Positions 1 through 7,968 of a stretch of 64,000 bases of DNA are shown piece by piece (positions within the stretch are counted from its first letter, which is position 1; every line of letters starts with the position of its first letter). Origin of the DNA: Paraburkholderia acidicola (GTDB lineage: Bacteria; Pseudomonadota; Gammaproteobacteria; Burkholderiales; Burkholderiaceae); NCBI RefSeq assembly GCF_002362315.1, contig NZ_MTZV01000005.1, forward strand, positions 109,826-173,825, read 5' to 3'. A program made the position numbers and the translations under genes. The notes under the pieces are model-generated. The model made no database searches. It was not told the DNA's origin and worked only from the letters and a program-made list of their open reading frames with translations.

Positions 1-519
1 GCGACTGCGATGCCGCCGCCTTACCTCATAGTCGGTCATTCGTTTGGTGGACTGCTGGCACGTGGCTTCGCTCAGCGCTATCGCGACGAAATGCACGGGG
101 TCGTGCTGGTCGAATCCATGCATACGCGCCAGTTCTCCGTGTTCGGCAACGCATTCCCTCCGCCGGGCGAATCAGACACACCCGAACAAACACGCATGCG
201 GACATTCTGGGCAGGCGAATGGCGCCTGCCCAACGCAACGCCGGAGCGCATCGATCTGCCCACCAGTCTCGACCTGTATCGCGAGATCGCGCCGCTTGGC
301 GATCTGCCAGTGACGGTGATCACCGCCGGCTCCTACGCGAATTCACGATTTTTCCCCACCGCGACGCGAGATGCGCTGCAAGCGCGTTGGGAAGATCTGC
401 AGCGCGAACTGCTACAGCTATCGACGCAGGCGCGCCAGATCATGACACCGGCGAGCCAGCACTTCGTGCAGCGCGACGATCCGGACGTGGTGATCGACGC
501 CGTGCTGGCCATGCTGTGA
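1..519 (+). CDS. alpha/beta hydrolase, C-terminal part (5' end outside window)
   Basis: The reading frame is open from the first base, so the gene begins upstream; 172 codons are visible. Early in the visible part a GHSFGG motif gives the nucleophile elbow (Ser 14 of the visible residues), followed by a helix typical of alpha/beta hydrolases. A His near visible residue 154 (ASQHFVQ) sits where the catalytic His is expected. The N-terminal strands and oxyanion loop are missing, so the substrate cannot be judged; esterase or lipase-like activity is only a family inference. An internal ATG at position 10 is too close to the nucleophile to be the true start. The next gene is a small membrane protein in the same direction 149 bases on. 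Confidence 0.75.
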   Translation, partial: ATAMPPPYLIVGHSFGGLLARGFAQRYRDEMHGVVLVESMHTRQFSVFGNAFPPPGESDTPEQTRMRTFWAGEWRLPNATPERIDLPTSLDLYREIAPLGDLPVTVITAGSYANSRFFPTATRDALQARWEDLQRELLQLSTQARQIMTPASQHFVQRDDPDVVIDAVLAML

Positions 520-668
520 AATCGTAGCGACGCGAGTTTGACAATAGTTGTCAGTCGCATCTTGGACGACCTGATATCTTTGCATCCCCTGAAAATCAAC
601 ACGAACTGACGATACGGACGTGCGTCAGCAGGACCCGCACGAGCGGAAATGATCGAAGGAGTTTGCTC

Positions 669-815
669 ATGTGTCGTACCACGATCGTGATTCGCACGTT
701 GTGCGTGATTGCCTTTGCTCTCGTCGGGCTGCTCACGGTTCTGGCGGTGGTGGCTGATACATCGAGCGCGTGCGACGGGACGGCGCGTACCGCTTCCGCT
801 AACGCGCGGCAATAG
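669..815 (+). CDS. small single-helix membrane protein, 48 aa
   Basis: A short ATG frame preceded by a strong ribosome binding site, GAAGGAG at 655-661, seven bases before the ATG. The product starts MCRTTIVIRT, then has one continuous hydrophobic segment (about residues 11-29, Leu/Val/Ala rich), then a polar tail with a single Cys and no charged residues except Asp and Arg. It reads as either a one-helix inner-membrane peptide or a short exported peptide. I do not recognise a family. The well-spaced binding site and uninterrupted hydrophobic helix are the reasons for calling it real. It stands alone between the hydrolase gene and an AT-rich region. Confidence 0.5.
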   Translation: MCRTTIVIRTLCVIAFALVGLLTVLAVVADTSSACDGTARTASANARQ

Positions 816-1240
816 AGTGCCTCGAGAATCGCATATCGAATTCAATACAATTGTTGTTTGTCACATTGAATCCGGAATGATCACTTTGGCACAATGATTT
901 CGATAAAAAAATAACCAGAAATATCGAATTTGGCACAATAGTTTTTAGCACATCGAATTCGATCAAGACCAATCTTTGGCACATTTAAGCCGCCCTTTGG
1001 CACATATTCATTCTGCTATCTCCTCGATCGTCTCTATCCCTCCCGCATAGGTCGCGGCATCGAAATCGTCATCGCACGCAATGCCTCTCAGATCGGCCAT
1101 CCACCGAGCATTGACAGTCCCTTGTCTCTCCGTCGATATGACAATTTAATTCATAAATATTATCGAATTTTCGCCAAAAGATATGCCGTAATTCGATAAG
1201 AAAGGATTGAAGATTCTGAGGAAAATTTAGAATTGCTTTC
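816..1240. other. AT-rich intergenic region with no credible gene
   Basis: This stretch is clearly richer in A and T than the rest of the window and breaks all frames often. It holds the TTTGGCACA repeat array annotated separately, plus a second recurring element, ATCGAATT, at 835-842, 923-930, 952-959 and 1162-1169. The copy at 952-963 is a perfect 12-bp palindrome, and an inverted copy AATTCGAT lies at 1190-1197. The base composition suggests acquired DNA or a heavily bound regulatory region. No protein-coding signal was seen. Confidence 0.6.
857..1004 (+). repeat. array of nonamer direct repeats TTTGGCACA
   Basis: Four exact copies of TTTGGCACA lie in the same orientation at 885-893, 929-937, 975-983 and 996-1004. 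Two one-mismatch copies are TTTGTCACA at 857-865 and TTTAGCACA at 944-952. Copies are followed by A/T-rich triplets. Start-to-start distances are 28, 44, 15, 31 and 21 bases. The array is AT-rich and lies between the small membrane protein and the sedolisin gene. It could be a multi-site protein-binding region or a remnant of a transposon end, which in Tn7-like and TniA-type elements carries several transposase sites. Neither is shown by the sequence alone. Confidence 0.6.
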
Positions 1241-1268
1241 TTGCAAATGTAATTGGCTAGCCTACTAT
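1241..1268 (+). promoter_or_regulatory. possible sigma-70 promoter of the sedolisin gene
   Basis: TTGCAA at 1241-1246 and TACTAT at 1263-1268 are separated by 16 bases; each matches the sigma-70 consensus at 4 of 6 positions. Transcription from here would give a leader of about 130 bases before the preferred start codon at 1404. Confidence 0.35.
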
Positions 1269-1403
1269 TCGATCACGAAAAAATTACGAATACCCGAATA
1301 GACGCGAATGAGCATCGCATTCCCGGATCTGCTCATCGCGTTGTTATCCCAGCACTACCCGTGCTGGCCTGCAGGTGGCCGTTTGATCTCACGAGGAGGC
1401 ATG

Positions 1404-3368
1404 ATGCCTAAACAAGCACCGTCTTTCGTCGCACCGATTCTTTCCGCGACGTGTCGTCTGTCAGTTCTGTCGTTGATCGGTTTGTCTTCAACGGGTTTGA
1501 TGGTGTTGCCCGCGCATGCGCAAAGCAATTCCACTGACTGGGTATCGACCAACACCCACGCGTTTGCCGCGCCATCTGCAGCGTCAGGCGCGCAAGCGTC
1601 GACCAACTTCGCCGTCAGCGCCGCTAGCGAACTTGCTGCGACTACGCCGATTCACGTCGTGGTATCGCTGAAGATGCGCGACCAGAAGGGTCTCGACGCG
1701 TTCATCAACCAGGTCAACCAGCCGGGCAGCCCGAACTATCGTCAGTACCTGACGCCGGAGCAGATCCTCGCGACGTACGCGCCGACCGAGGCCCAGGTGC
1801 AGACGGTGGTGGAGTATCTGACGCGTGCCGGCTTCAAGAACGTCCGCGCTGCGAAGAACCGCTTGCTGGTTACGGCAGACGGCAACGCTGCGCTGGTGAA
1901 GTCGGCGTTCAACACGAGCCTCAAGCGTTTCACGCAAGACGGCCACCAGGTTTACGCGAACACGAGCGACGCGCAGGTGCCGGCAGCGCTCGGCGATATC
2001 GTCGATTCGGTGCTGGGACTGCAGAACGCAGCGACGGCGCATACCAACTATCGTATCTATCGCCCTGAGCCGAGCGCGAGTACCCAGGTCAAGCGCAGCC
2101 TTGCCGCGACACCGGTGCTGACCGGCCACAATCCCGTCGAGTTCTCGAATATCTACGCCGCCGGTTCGACACCGACCGCGTCGGCCACGACGGTCGGGAT
2201 CATTTCGGAAGGCGATCTGACGCAGACGCTGTCCGATCTGCAGACGTTCACGACGAACAACGGGCTTGGTAATGTGGCGACCCAGGTCGTGCAAACCGGA
2301 CCGGACGGCAGCGACTATAGCGATACGGACGGCACGGTCGAGTGGAACCTCGACAGCCAGTCGATCGTCGGCGCTGCAGGCGGTGCCGTGAACAAACTGG
2401 TGTTCTACGCCGCGCCGTCGATGTCGCTCGGCGACATCACCGCCGCCTACAACCAGGCCGTGACCGACAACGTCGCGAAGGTGATCAACGTGTCGCTCGG
2501 CGTGTGCGAAGCGAGTGCGAAGTCAGAAGGTTCGCAGGCCGCCGACGACGCCATCTTCAAGGTCGCCATGGCACAGGGACAGGTCTTCTCGGTGTCGGCT
2601 GGCGATCATGGCGTGTATGAATGCCAGAACGGCACCCCGCCTTCGAATCTGCGCACCTACACCGTTAGCGAACCGGCCACTTCGCCGTACGTGATTTCGG
2701 TTGGCGGCACGGGGCTCTACACCGTGGGCGGCAAGTACGATCACGAAAACGTGTGGAACGAAGGCCTCGATTCCAAAGGCAGACTCTGGGCAACCGGCGG
2801 CGGCATCAGCAAGTACGAAGCCGCACCGACATGGCAATCGTCGGTCACAGGCAGCAAGTTGCGCACGGTGCCGGATATTGGTTTCGATGCGGACGGTCGC
2901 AGTGGCGCGATTCTCGTCATTCAAGGGCAGACCAGCGGCACGCTACCTGGCGCCGGGCCGAACGATCCGAACCAGGTCGGCGGGACGAGTCTTGCGGCGC
3001 CGATCTTCGCGGGCATCTGGGCGCGCGTGCAGTCGGCGAACAACAACACGCTGGCGTTTCCCGCGGCGAGCATCTATAGCAATGCGACCACGAAGCCCGG
3101 TCTTTTTCACCCGGTCACGTCGGGCAATAACGGCATCACGAAGAGCGGTGTGACCTACGGCTACAGCGCGACGCAGGGCTACGACTATGTCACGGGCTGG
3201 GGCAGCTTCGACATCTCGCAACTGAATGCAGCTTATGGTTCGACACCGGTGGCTGCCGGCGGTGGCAAGAGCGGGAGCACGGGCAATGGCGGTAGCAGCA
3301 ACGCGCAGGGCGGTTCGCCGGATCTGTTCGGTCTGCTGTCCGGCTTGTTCGGTAGCTGGTGGTGGTAA
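1404..3368 (+). CDS. secreted pro-kumamolisin/sedolisin (S53) serine-carboxyl peptidase
   Basis: This predicts an acid-acting exported endopeptidase of 654 residues. GAGGAGG at 1393-1399 supports the ATG at 1404 (4-base spacing) over the ATG at 1401 and the in-frame ATG at 1308, because only the short form begins with a usable signal peptide: hydrophobic core around residues 19-35, cleavage after AHA at 37-39. A pro-kumamolisin activation domain (about 75-210) precedes the catalytic domain. The S53 residues are visible: Glu313 and Asp317 in the EWNLD segment, oxyanion Asp401 in SAGDHG, and the nucleophile Ser529 in GGTSLAAP. The late GYDYVTGWGSFD segment matches the family's calcium-binding end. 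An oddity is the extra C-terminal Gly/Ser/Asn-rich linker ending in a hydrophobic LFGLLSGLFGSWWW tail. It is monocistronic. Confidence 0.92.
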   Translation: MPKQAPSFVAPILSATCRLSVLSLIGLSSTGLMVLPAHAQSNSTDWVSTNTHAFAAPSAASGAQASTNFAVSAASELAATTPIHVVVSLKMRDQKGLDAFINQVNQPGSPNYRQYLTPEQILATYAPTEAQVQTVVEYLTRAGFKNVRAAKNRLLVTADGNAALVKSAFNTSLKRFTQDGHQVYANTSDAQVPAALGDIVDSVLGLQNAATAHTNYRIYRPEPSASTQVKRSLAATPVLTGHNPVEFSNIYAAGSTPTASATTVGIISEGDLTQTLSDLQTFTTNNGLGNVATQVVQTGPDGSDYSDTDGTVEWNLDSQSIVGAAGGAVNKLVFYAAPSMSLGDITAAYNQAVTDNVAKVINVSLGVCEASAKSEGSQAADDAIFKVAMAQGQVFSVSAGDHGVYECQNGTPPSNLRTYTVSEPATSPYVISVGGTGLYTVGGKYDHENVWNEGLDSKGRLWATGGGISKYEAAPTWQSSVTGSKLRTVPDIGFDADGRSGAILVIQGQTSGTLPGAGPNDPNQVGGTSLAAPIFAGIWARVQSANNNTLAFPAASIYSNATTKPGLFHPVTSGNNGITKSGVTYGYSATQGYDYVTGWGSFDISQLNAAYGSTPVAAGGGKSGSTGNGGSSNAQGGSPDLFGLLSGLFGSWWW

Positions 3369-3815
3369 GTCGTAGCCCGGCGCGCAACCTTTGCTAGCGC
3401 ATTGTTTTTGGTTGTGATGACCGGGCGCTTCAAGACGAACGTCAGCGAAATCCGCCTGGCGTTCGAACCAGCAGTAAAGGCATAAGCAGGCGGTGTTCGT
3501 CGGACTACGACGGACACCGCTTGAACGCCGGCGCGAGCCGGCGTGGCTCGTTTACCGTCACGCTTGCGCATGCGCTCGCAGCGCAGAGAATGCGGGGAAA
3601 GCATCGGCTGGACCGCGCCGTACTACAATTCGAACCTGACGCCCGTTGACGGCGCGCAAGGCTCCGCCCAGCAACACGAACGATCCTGCTTGTCCTGTCG
3701 GGCTCGACATCGCGCCGCGGCATCCCGGCGATGCTCATCGGTGACTAGAACGGAAGGCACGGCAAACCGACCTGCCACATCCAGTCATCGCCTGCCCTAT
3801 ACATCCCTCCCACCG
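3369..3815. other. intergenic region with two adjacent hairpins
   Basis: No gene is convincing here, although the downstream methyltransferase frame stays open back to 3543. Two hairpins follow the sedolisin gene. The first, 3490-3520, has 13-base arms (GCGGTGTTCGTCG and CGACGGACACCGC, one wobble) around a 5-base loop. The second, 3526-3543, has a perfect 7-bp GC stem with a GCGA (GNRA-type) tetraloop. Neither is followed by a T-run, so they are poor intrinsic terminators but could protect the mRNA 3' end. TACAAT at 3624-3629 is a possible -10 box for the next gene. Confidence 0.45.
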
Positions 3816-4943
3816 ATGACCACCCCCCATCCGATTCTCACCTGGCCTGCTGCAGACGGTCCCGAAACCGCTCGCTGGCGTTCGGAAGCCGCGGTCCCGC
3901 CGCCTAAGCGCGTCGTGCTCGCCGACGACCGCACGACCGCCGACACTGCATTTCGCCTCGCCAGCGAAGGCACCGCGCTACTGTGGAACGGCGATTACCA
4001 GAACGCGCGGCAGTTGCTACAGGCCATCACGCGCCGCGTCGAACGTAAGCCGCCCAAGCAGGCGGCGACCGCAAAAGATGCGTTCAATCTGCATCGCCAG
4101 GCGCAGGCACAGCGCGCCCGCACGCTTGGCATGGTGCTGATTCCACTAACCGGCGACTACACGATCCCGCTGCGCCGCGCACCGGAAGTTGCGCAGGCTT
4201 GCATCGAAGCGTGGGGTGCGGCGGACGGCGAAGCGTCGGTTGTTTCGCTGCGTGAACTGCTCGGCCTGATCGGCGCACACGAATGGCGCAAGAAGGGTGT
4301 CGAGATTCCGGCGCTCGGCGAGCGGATTCATCCGTACTACGGCGTGTTTTCGCCGGTGCGTGGCGAGTATGTCGATCTGGTTGCGCGGATGGTGTTGCCG
4401 TCACTGGAAAAGGCTTTCGATATCGGCACCGGCACCGGTGTGCTCGCTGCGTTGCTGGCGAAGCGCGGTGTGAAGAAAATCGTTGCCACGGATCAGGACC
4501 CGCGTGCGCTAGCGTGCGCGCAGGAGAACATGACGCGGCTCGGTTATGACCGGCAGGTGCGGGTCGTGGAGGCCGATCTGTTCCCCGAAGGACTTGCGCC
4601 GCTGATCATCTGCAATCCGCCGTGGGTGCCGGCACGGCCGTCGTCGCCGATCGAGCATGCGGTTTTCGATCCCGATAGCCGTATGCTGATCGGCTTTCTC
4701 AGCGGACTTGCCGCGCATCTGAAGCCCGGCGGCGAGGGCTGGTTGATCCTGTCGGACTTTGCCGAACACCTCGGTTTGCGTACGCGCGCGATGTTGCTCG
4801 ACGCGATCAAGGCGGCCGGTCTTGAAGTGGCTGGACGCGAGGACATCCGGCCGCGGCATCCGAAATCTTCCGATCCCTCGGACCCGCTGCATGTCGCGCG
4901 TCTCGCGGAAGTGACGTCGCTGTGGCGCCTGAAAGCGCGCTAG
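3816..4943 (+). CDS. class I SAM-dependent methyltransferase with NPPW motif
   Basis: A 375-residue protein whose C-terminal half is a Rossmann methyltransferase fold: motif I FDIGTGTG at about 201-208, the acidic end of strand 2 in ATDQDPRA, and the catalytic NPPW at 267-270. The (N/D)PP(Y/W/F) motif marks N6-adenine, N4-cytosine or glutamine-amide methyltransferases such as PrmC and RlmG. The N-terminal 200 residues are helical and lack a domain I can name. I chose the start at 3816 because upstream codons read as low-complexity Arg/Ser-rich sequence; no strong ribosome binding site is seen. The gene ends tail to tail with the flavoprotein gene, the two stop codons sharing a CTAG. Confidence 0.8.
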   Translation: MTTPHPILTWPAADGPETARWRSEAAVPPPKRVVLADDRTTADTAFRLASEGTALLWNGDYQNARQLLQAITRRVERKPPKQAATAKDAFNLHRQAQAQRARTLGMVLIPLTGDYTIPLRRAPEVAQACIEAWGAADGEASVVSLRELLGLIGAHEWRKKGVEIPALGERIHPYYGVFSPVRGEYVDLVARMVLPSLEKAFDIGTGTGVLAALLAKRGVKKIVATDQDPRALACAQENMTRLGYDRQVRVVEADLFPEGLAPLIICNPPWVPARPSSPIEHAVFDPDSRMLIGFLSGLAAHLKPGGEGWLILSDFAEHLGLRTRAMLLDAIKAAGLEVAGREDIRPRHPKSSDPSDPLHVARLAEVTSLWRLKAR

Positions 4944-6211
4944 CGTCGCGCCAGGCGGTCCAGATACGCGTGCACGCCTTCACCCGCGACCAGGCCGCTC
5001 GCGAAGCACGCGGTCAACAGATAACCGCCCGTCGGCGCTTCCCAGTCGAGCATTTCGCCCGCGCAGAACACGCCCGGTAACTGCTCGATCATCAGATTTG
5101 CATCGAGTGCTTCGAACGGAATGCCGCCGGCGCTGCTGATCGCTTCTTCGATCGGGCGTGCGCGCAGCAAGCGTAACGGCAGCGCCTTCAATGTGCGAGC
5201 GATCAGCGCTGCATCGCCAAGCGCTTCTTTCGATAGACATTCGTGCAGCAGCGCGAACTTCACGCCCGCGATGCCGATGCGGCTGTGCAGATGACTCGAT
5301 AGCGAACGTGAGCCGCGTGGCCGCATGACTTCTTCGGCGACGCGTTCGATGGACAGGTCCGGCACGAGATCGAGATGCAGCGTTACCTCGCCGTCGGTAT
5401 CTATCCGTTCGCGGATCACCGACGACAGCGCATACACGAGGCTCCCCTCGATCCCCGTCGCGGTAATAACTATCTCACCTTTTCGATTCTGGACTTTTTT
5501 GTCTATATCGATGACGGTGATTGCAACGGGCTTCAGCGGCTGTCCTGCGAAGCGCTCGCGAAAATAATCGCTCCACACGGTGTCGAAGCCGCTGTTTGCC
5601 GAGCGCAGTGGTGCGACCTGCACGCCGCGAGCGCCGAGCAGCGGCACCCAAGCGGCGTCCGAGCCGAGACGCGGCCAGCTTGCGCCGCCTGTTGCGAGGA
5701 CGAGCGCATCGACAGCGATGTTTTGCTCGCCGTCGGGTGTCGTGAAGCGCAACGTGTGACGTGTTGCATTCGTAGCGTCGTCTTCGTTCCAGCCAATCCA
5801 TTTGTGCCGCATATGAAAGCGCACACCGCGTTCCTTCAACCGATGCAGCCAGGCACGCAGCATCGGCGCGGCTTTCATATCGGTGGGGAACACGCGGCCC
5901 GAACTACCGACAAAGGTCCCCACGCCAAGATCGTAGAGCCACGCACGCAGCGCATCGGGACCGAAACGGTCGAGCAGTGGTGCGATCTGTGCGCGTCGCG
6001 TGCCATAACGCTCGACAAAACGCTCAAGCGGTTCCGAGTGCGTGATGTTCATGCCGCCCTTGCCGGCCATCAGGAATTTGCGTCCCGCCGATGGCATCGC
6101 GTCATACACGTCGACCTGCACGTGCTCGCGGCTCAGCGCCTCGGCGGCCATGAGACCGGCTGGGCCGGCACCGATGATGGCAACAGAAGTGGAATCGTGG
6201 GGAGCGGGCAT
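4940..6211 (-). CDS. BaiN/HI0933-like FAD-dependent oxidoreductase (TIGR03862-type)
   Basis: A 423-residue flavoprotein. The dinucleotide-binding motif VAIIGAGPAGLMAAE starts at residue 10, followed by a GRKFLMAGKGGMNITHSE segment characteristic of the HI0933/BaiN family. The C-terminus has the second FAD contact, GVFCAGEMLDWEAPTGGYLL. The start at 6211 (MPAPHDS) places the GxGxxG motif where the family has it; the longer frame upstream adds 43 Arg-rich residues without sense. Family members are putative NAD(P)-linked reductases of uncertain substrate, so no reaction is assigned. It is monocistronic and convergent with the methyltransferase gene. Confidence 0.85.
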   Translation of the reverse strand: MPAPHDSTSVAIIGAGPAGLMAAEALSREHVQVDVYDAMPSAGRKFLMAGKGGMNITHSEPLERFVERYGTRRAQIAPLLDRFGPDALRAWLYDLGVGTFVGSSGRVFPTDMKAAPMLRAWLHRLKERGVRFHMRHKWIGWNEDDATNATRHTLRFTTPDGEQNIAVDALVLATGGASWPRLGSDAAWVPLLGARGVQVAPLRSANSGFDTVWSDYFRERFAGQPLKPVAITVIDIDKKVQNRKGEIVITATGIEGSLVYALSSVIRERIDTDGEVTLHLDLVPDLSIERVAEEVMRPRGSRSLSSHLHSRIGIAGVKFALLHECLSKEALGDAALIARTLKALPLRLLRARPIEEAISSAGGIPFEALDANLMIEQLPGVFCAGEMLDWEAPTGGYLLTACFASGLVAGEGVHAYLDRLARR

Positions 6212-6367
6212 GGGCGGTATCGAGGGGAGGGAAGGAAAGCGGCGGCGGGCAGCGTGCGCGGCGTACGCCAGGGCTCGCCGCGGTTCGCCATTGTCACACC
6301 CATACCGGTGCACAGCAAACCTCGCGAAACAACGCCTCACGAGCGAACCGTCGTATGCGCTCCCACT

Positions 6368-7927
6368 TCAGGTAATCACACCGACCTGCCACGGTACGAA
6401 TTCGCTTTGCCCATAACCATGCAGTTCGCTCTTCGAGCGCGTACCCGATGCGCAATCGAGCATCATCCGGAAGATCTCGTCGCCGAGTTCATCGATGTTC
6501 GCCGTGCCGTCGATCACACCACCGCAATTGATGTCGATATCGTCCTGCTGCCGCTCCCACAATGCCGTGTTGGTCGCGAGTTTCAGCGACGGCGATGGCG
6601 CGCAGCCGTAGGCCGATCCGCGGCCGGTCGTGAAGCAGATCAGATTCGCACCCGAAGCCACCTGACCGGTCGCCGACATCGGATCGTAGCCGGGCGAATC
6701 CATGAACACGAAGCCTTTTGCGTCGATTGGTTGAGCGTATTCGTAGACGTCGACGAGATTCGTCGTGCCGCCTTTCGCGACCGCGCCAAGCGATTTCTCG
6801 AGAATCGTCGTGAGACCGCCAACTTTATTTCCCGCCGACGGATTGTTATCGAGCGCCGCACCGTTGCGTGCGCAGTAGTCCTGCCACCATGCAATGCGCG
6901 CGAGCAGCTTCTCGCCGATCTCGCGGTTTACCGCACGGCGCGTCAATAGATGTTCCGCACCATAGATTTCCGGCGTCTCTGAGAGGATCGCCGTACCGCC
7001 GTGTCGCACGAGCCGATCGACTGCCGCGCCGAGCGCCGGATTGGCCGAAATACCCGAGTAACCGTCGGAGCCGCCGCATTGCAAACCGACCATCAGATGC
7101 GACGCGGGCACCGGCTCACGGCGCACGCGGTTTGCATCGGCGAGCATTTCGCGGACCGTTGCGATGCCGTGCTCGATCGTTTTGCGCGTACCGCCGCTGT
7201 CCTGAATCGTGAAGCTGCGCAGTCGCTTCGGGTCGTCGCCGAATCCACCCGCTTCGAGTACACCGCCGATCTGATTGGTCTCGCAACCGAGACCGACGAA
7301 CAGTACCGATGCGAAGTTCGGATGCGCGGCGTAACCGGCCAGTGTGCGACGCAGGATCGCGAGTCCTTCGCCGTGCAGGTCGATTCCGCAGCCGAGGCCA
7401 TGCGTGAGCGCGATCACGCCGTCGACATCCGGATAGTCGGCCAGCGCCTCCGGATGCACGTCGCGCCGGAAGTGATCGGCAATCGCGCGCGCGACCGTGG
7501 CCGAGCAGTTCACGCTGGTCAACACGCCGATGTAGTTGCGCGTGGCGATGCGCTCGCCGTTCGTCGCTGCGGCTGGTCGGCGGATGCCCATGAAATGCGC
7601 GGGCTGCGCGACGTACGCCGTTGGATGCAAATCGATACCGAACGCATGCTCGCGTGCGAACTCGGCCATGCTGAGGTTGTGGACGTGTACGTGCTGGCCG
7701 GGTGCAATGGCGTCACGTGCCACGCCGATGATCTGGTTGTAGCGCTTCACTGGCTCACCTTGCGCGATCGCGCGCGTCGCGAGCTTGTGCCCCGGAGGAA
7801 TCAATCCCGAGACGACAACGCGTTCGGACTCGATCGCTGTACCGGATACGAGCTGACGCGTGGCGATCACGACATCGTCGTTGGGATGCAGCCGGATCAC
7901 GGCGTGGGCGGCGGTGAGAGTCGACAT
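6368..7927 (-). CDS. altronate/galactarate dehydratase family protein (UxaA/GarD)
   Basis: A 519-residue hexarate/hexonate dehydratase that should remove water from a sugar acid to give a 2-keto-3-deoxy product. The N-terminal SAF domain (about 15-95) is joined to the UxaA catalytic region. Diagnostic segments are RNYIGVLTSVNCSATV, LTHGLGCG, VGLGCETNQ, LQCGGSDGYSG, NPSAGNKVGG and CFTTGRGSAYG, with the conserved Cys residues expected for the metal site. Length and wording are closer to GarD (about 523) than to UxaA (about 495), so galactarate is as likely a substrate as altronate. The start at 7927 has GAGGAA seven bases upstream. The MFS transporter gene is 41 bases upstream in the same operon. 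Confidence 0.88.
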   Translation of the reverse strand: MSTLTAAHAVIRLHPNDDVVIATRQLVSGTAIESERVVVSGLIPPGHKLATRAIAQGEPVKRYNQIIGVARDAIAPGQHVHVHNLSMAEFAREHAFGIDLHPTAYVAQPAHFMGIRRPAAATNGERIATRNYIGVLTSVNCSATVARAIADHFRRDVHPEALADYPDVDGVIALTHGLGCGIDLHGEGLAILRRTLAGYAAHPNFASVLFVGLGCETNQIGGVLEAGGFGDDPKRLRSFTIQDSGGTRKTIEHGIATVREMLADANRVRREPVPASHLMVGLQCGGSDGYSGISANPALGAAVDRLVRHGGTAILSETPEIYGAEHLLTRRAVNREIGEKLLARIAWWQDYCARNGAALDNNPSAGNKVGGLTTILEKSLGAVAKGGTTNLVDVYEYAQPIDAKGFVFMDSPGYDPMSATGQVASGANLICFTTGRGSAYGCAPSPSLKLATNTALWERQQDDIDINCGGVIDGTANIDELGDEIFRMMLDCASGTRSKSELHGYGQSEFVPWQVGVIT

Positions 7928-7968
7928 GGGTTCCTCGAATGCAAAAGTGGGTGCTTCCATCAGACCGG

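Noticed and set aside
885..1015. TGGCAC copies as sigma-54 -24 elements
   Set aside because: None has GC at the required distance for the -12 element, so a run of sigma-54 promoters is not supported.
1308..1403. Sedolisin start at 1308
   Set aside because: It would put 32 residues before the signal peptide; GAGGAGG lies right before the ATG at 1404.
5375..6949. A 524-codon open frame on the plus strand opposite the flavoprotein and dehydratase genes
   Set aside because: Its product is Arg/His/Ala-rich with no domain, and it lies opposite two well-supported genes. High-GC third positions keep antisense frames open.
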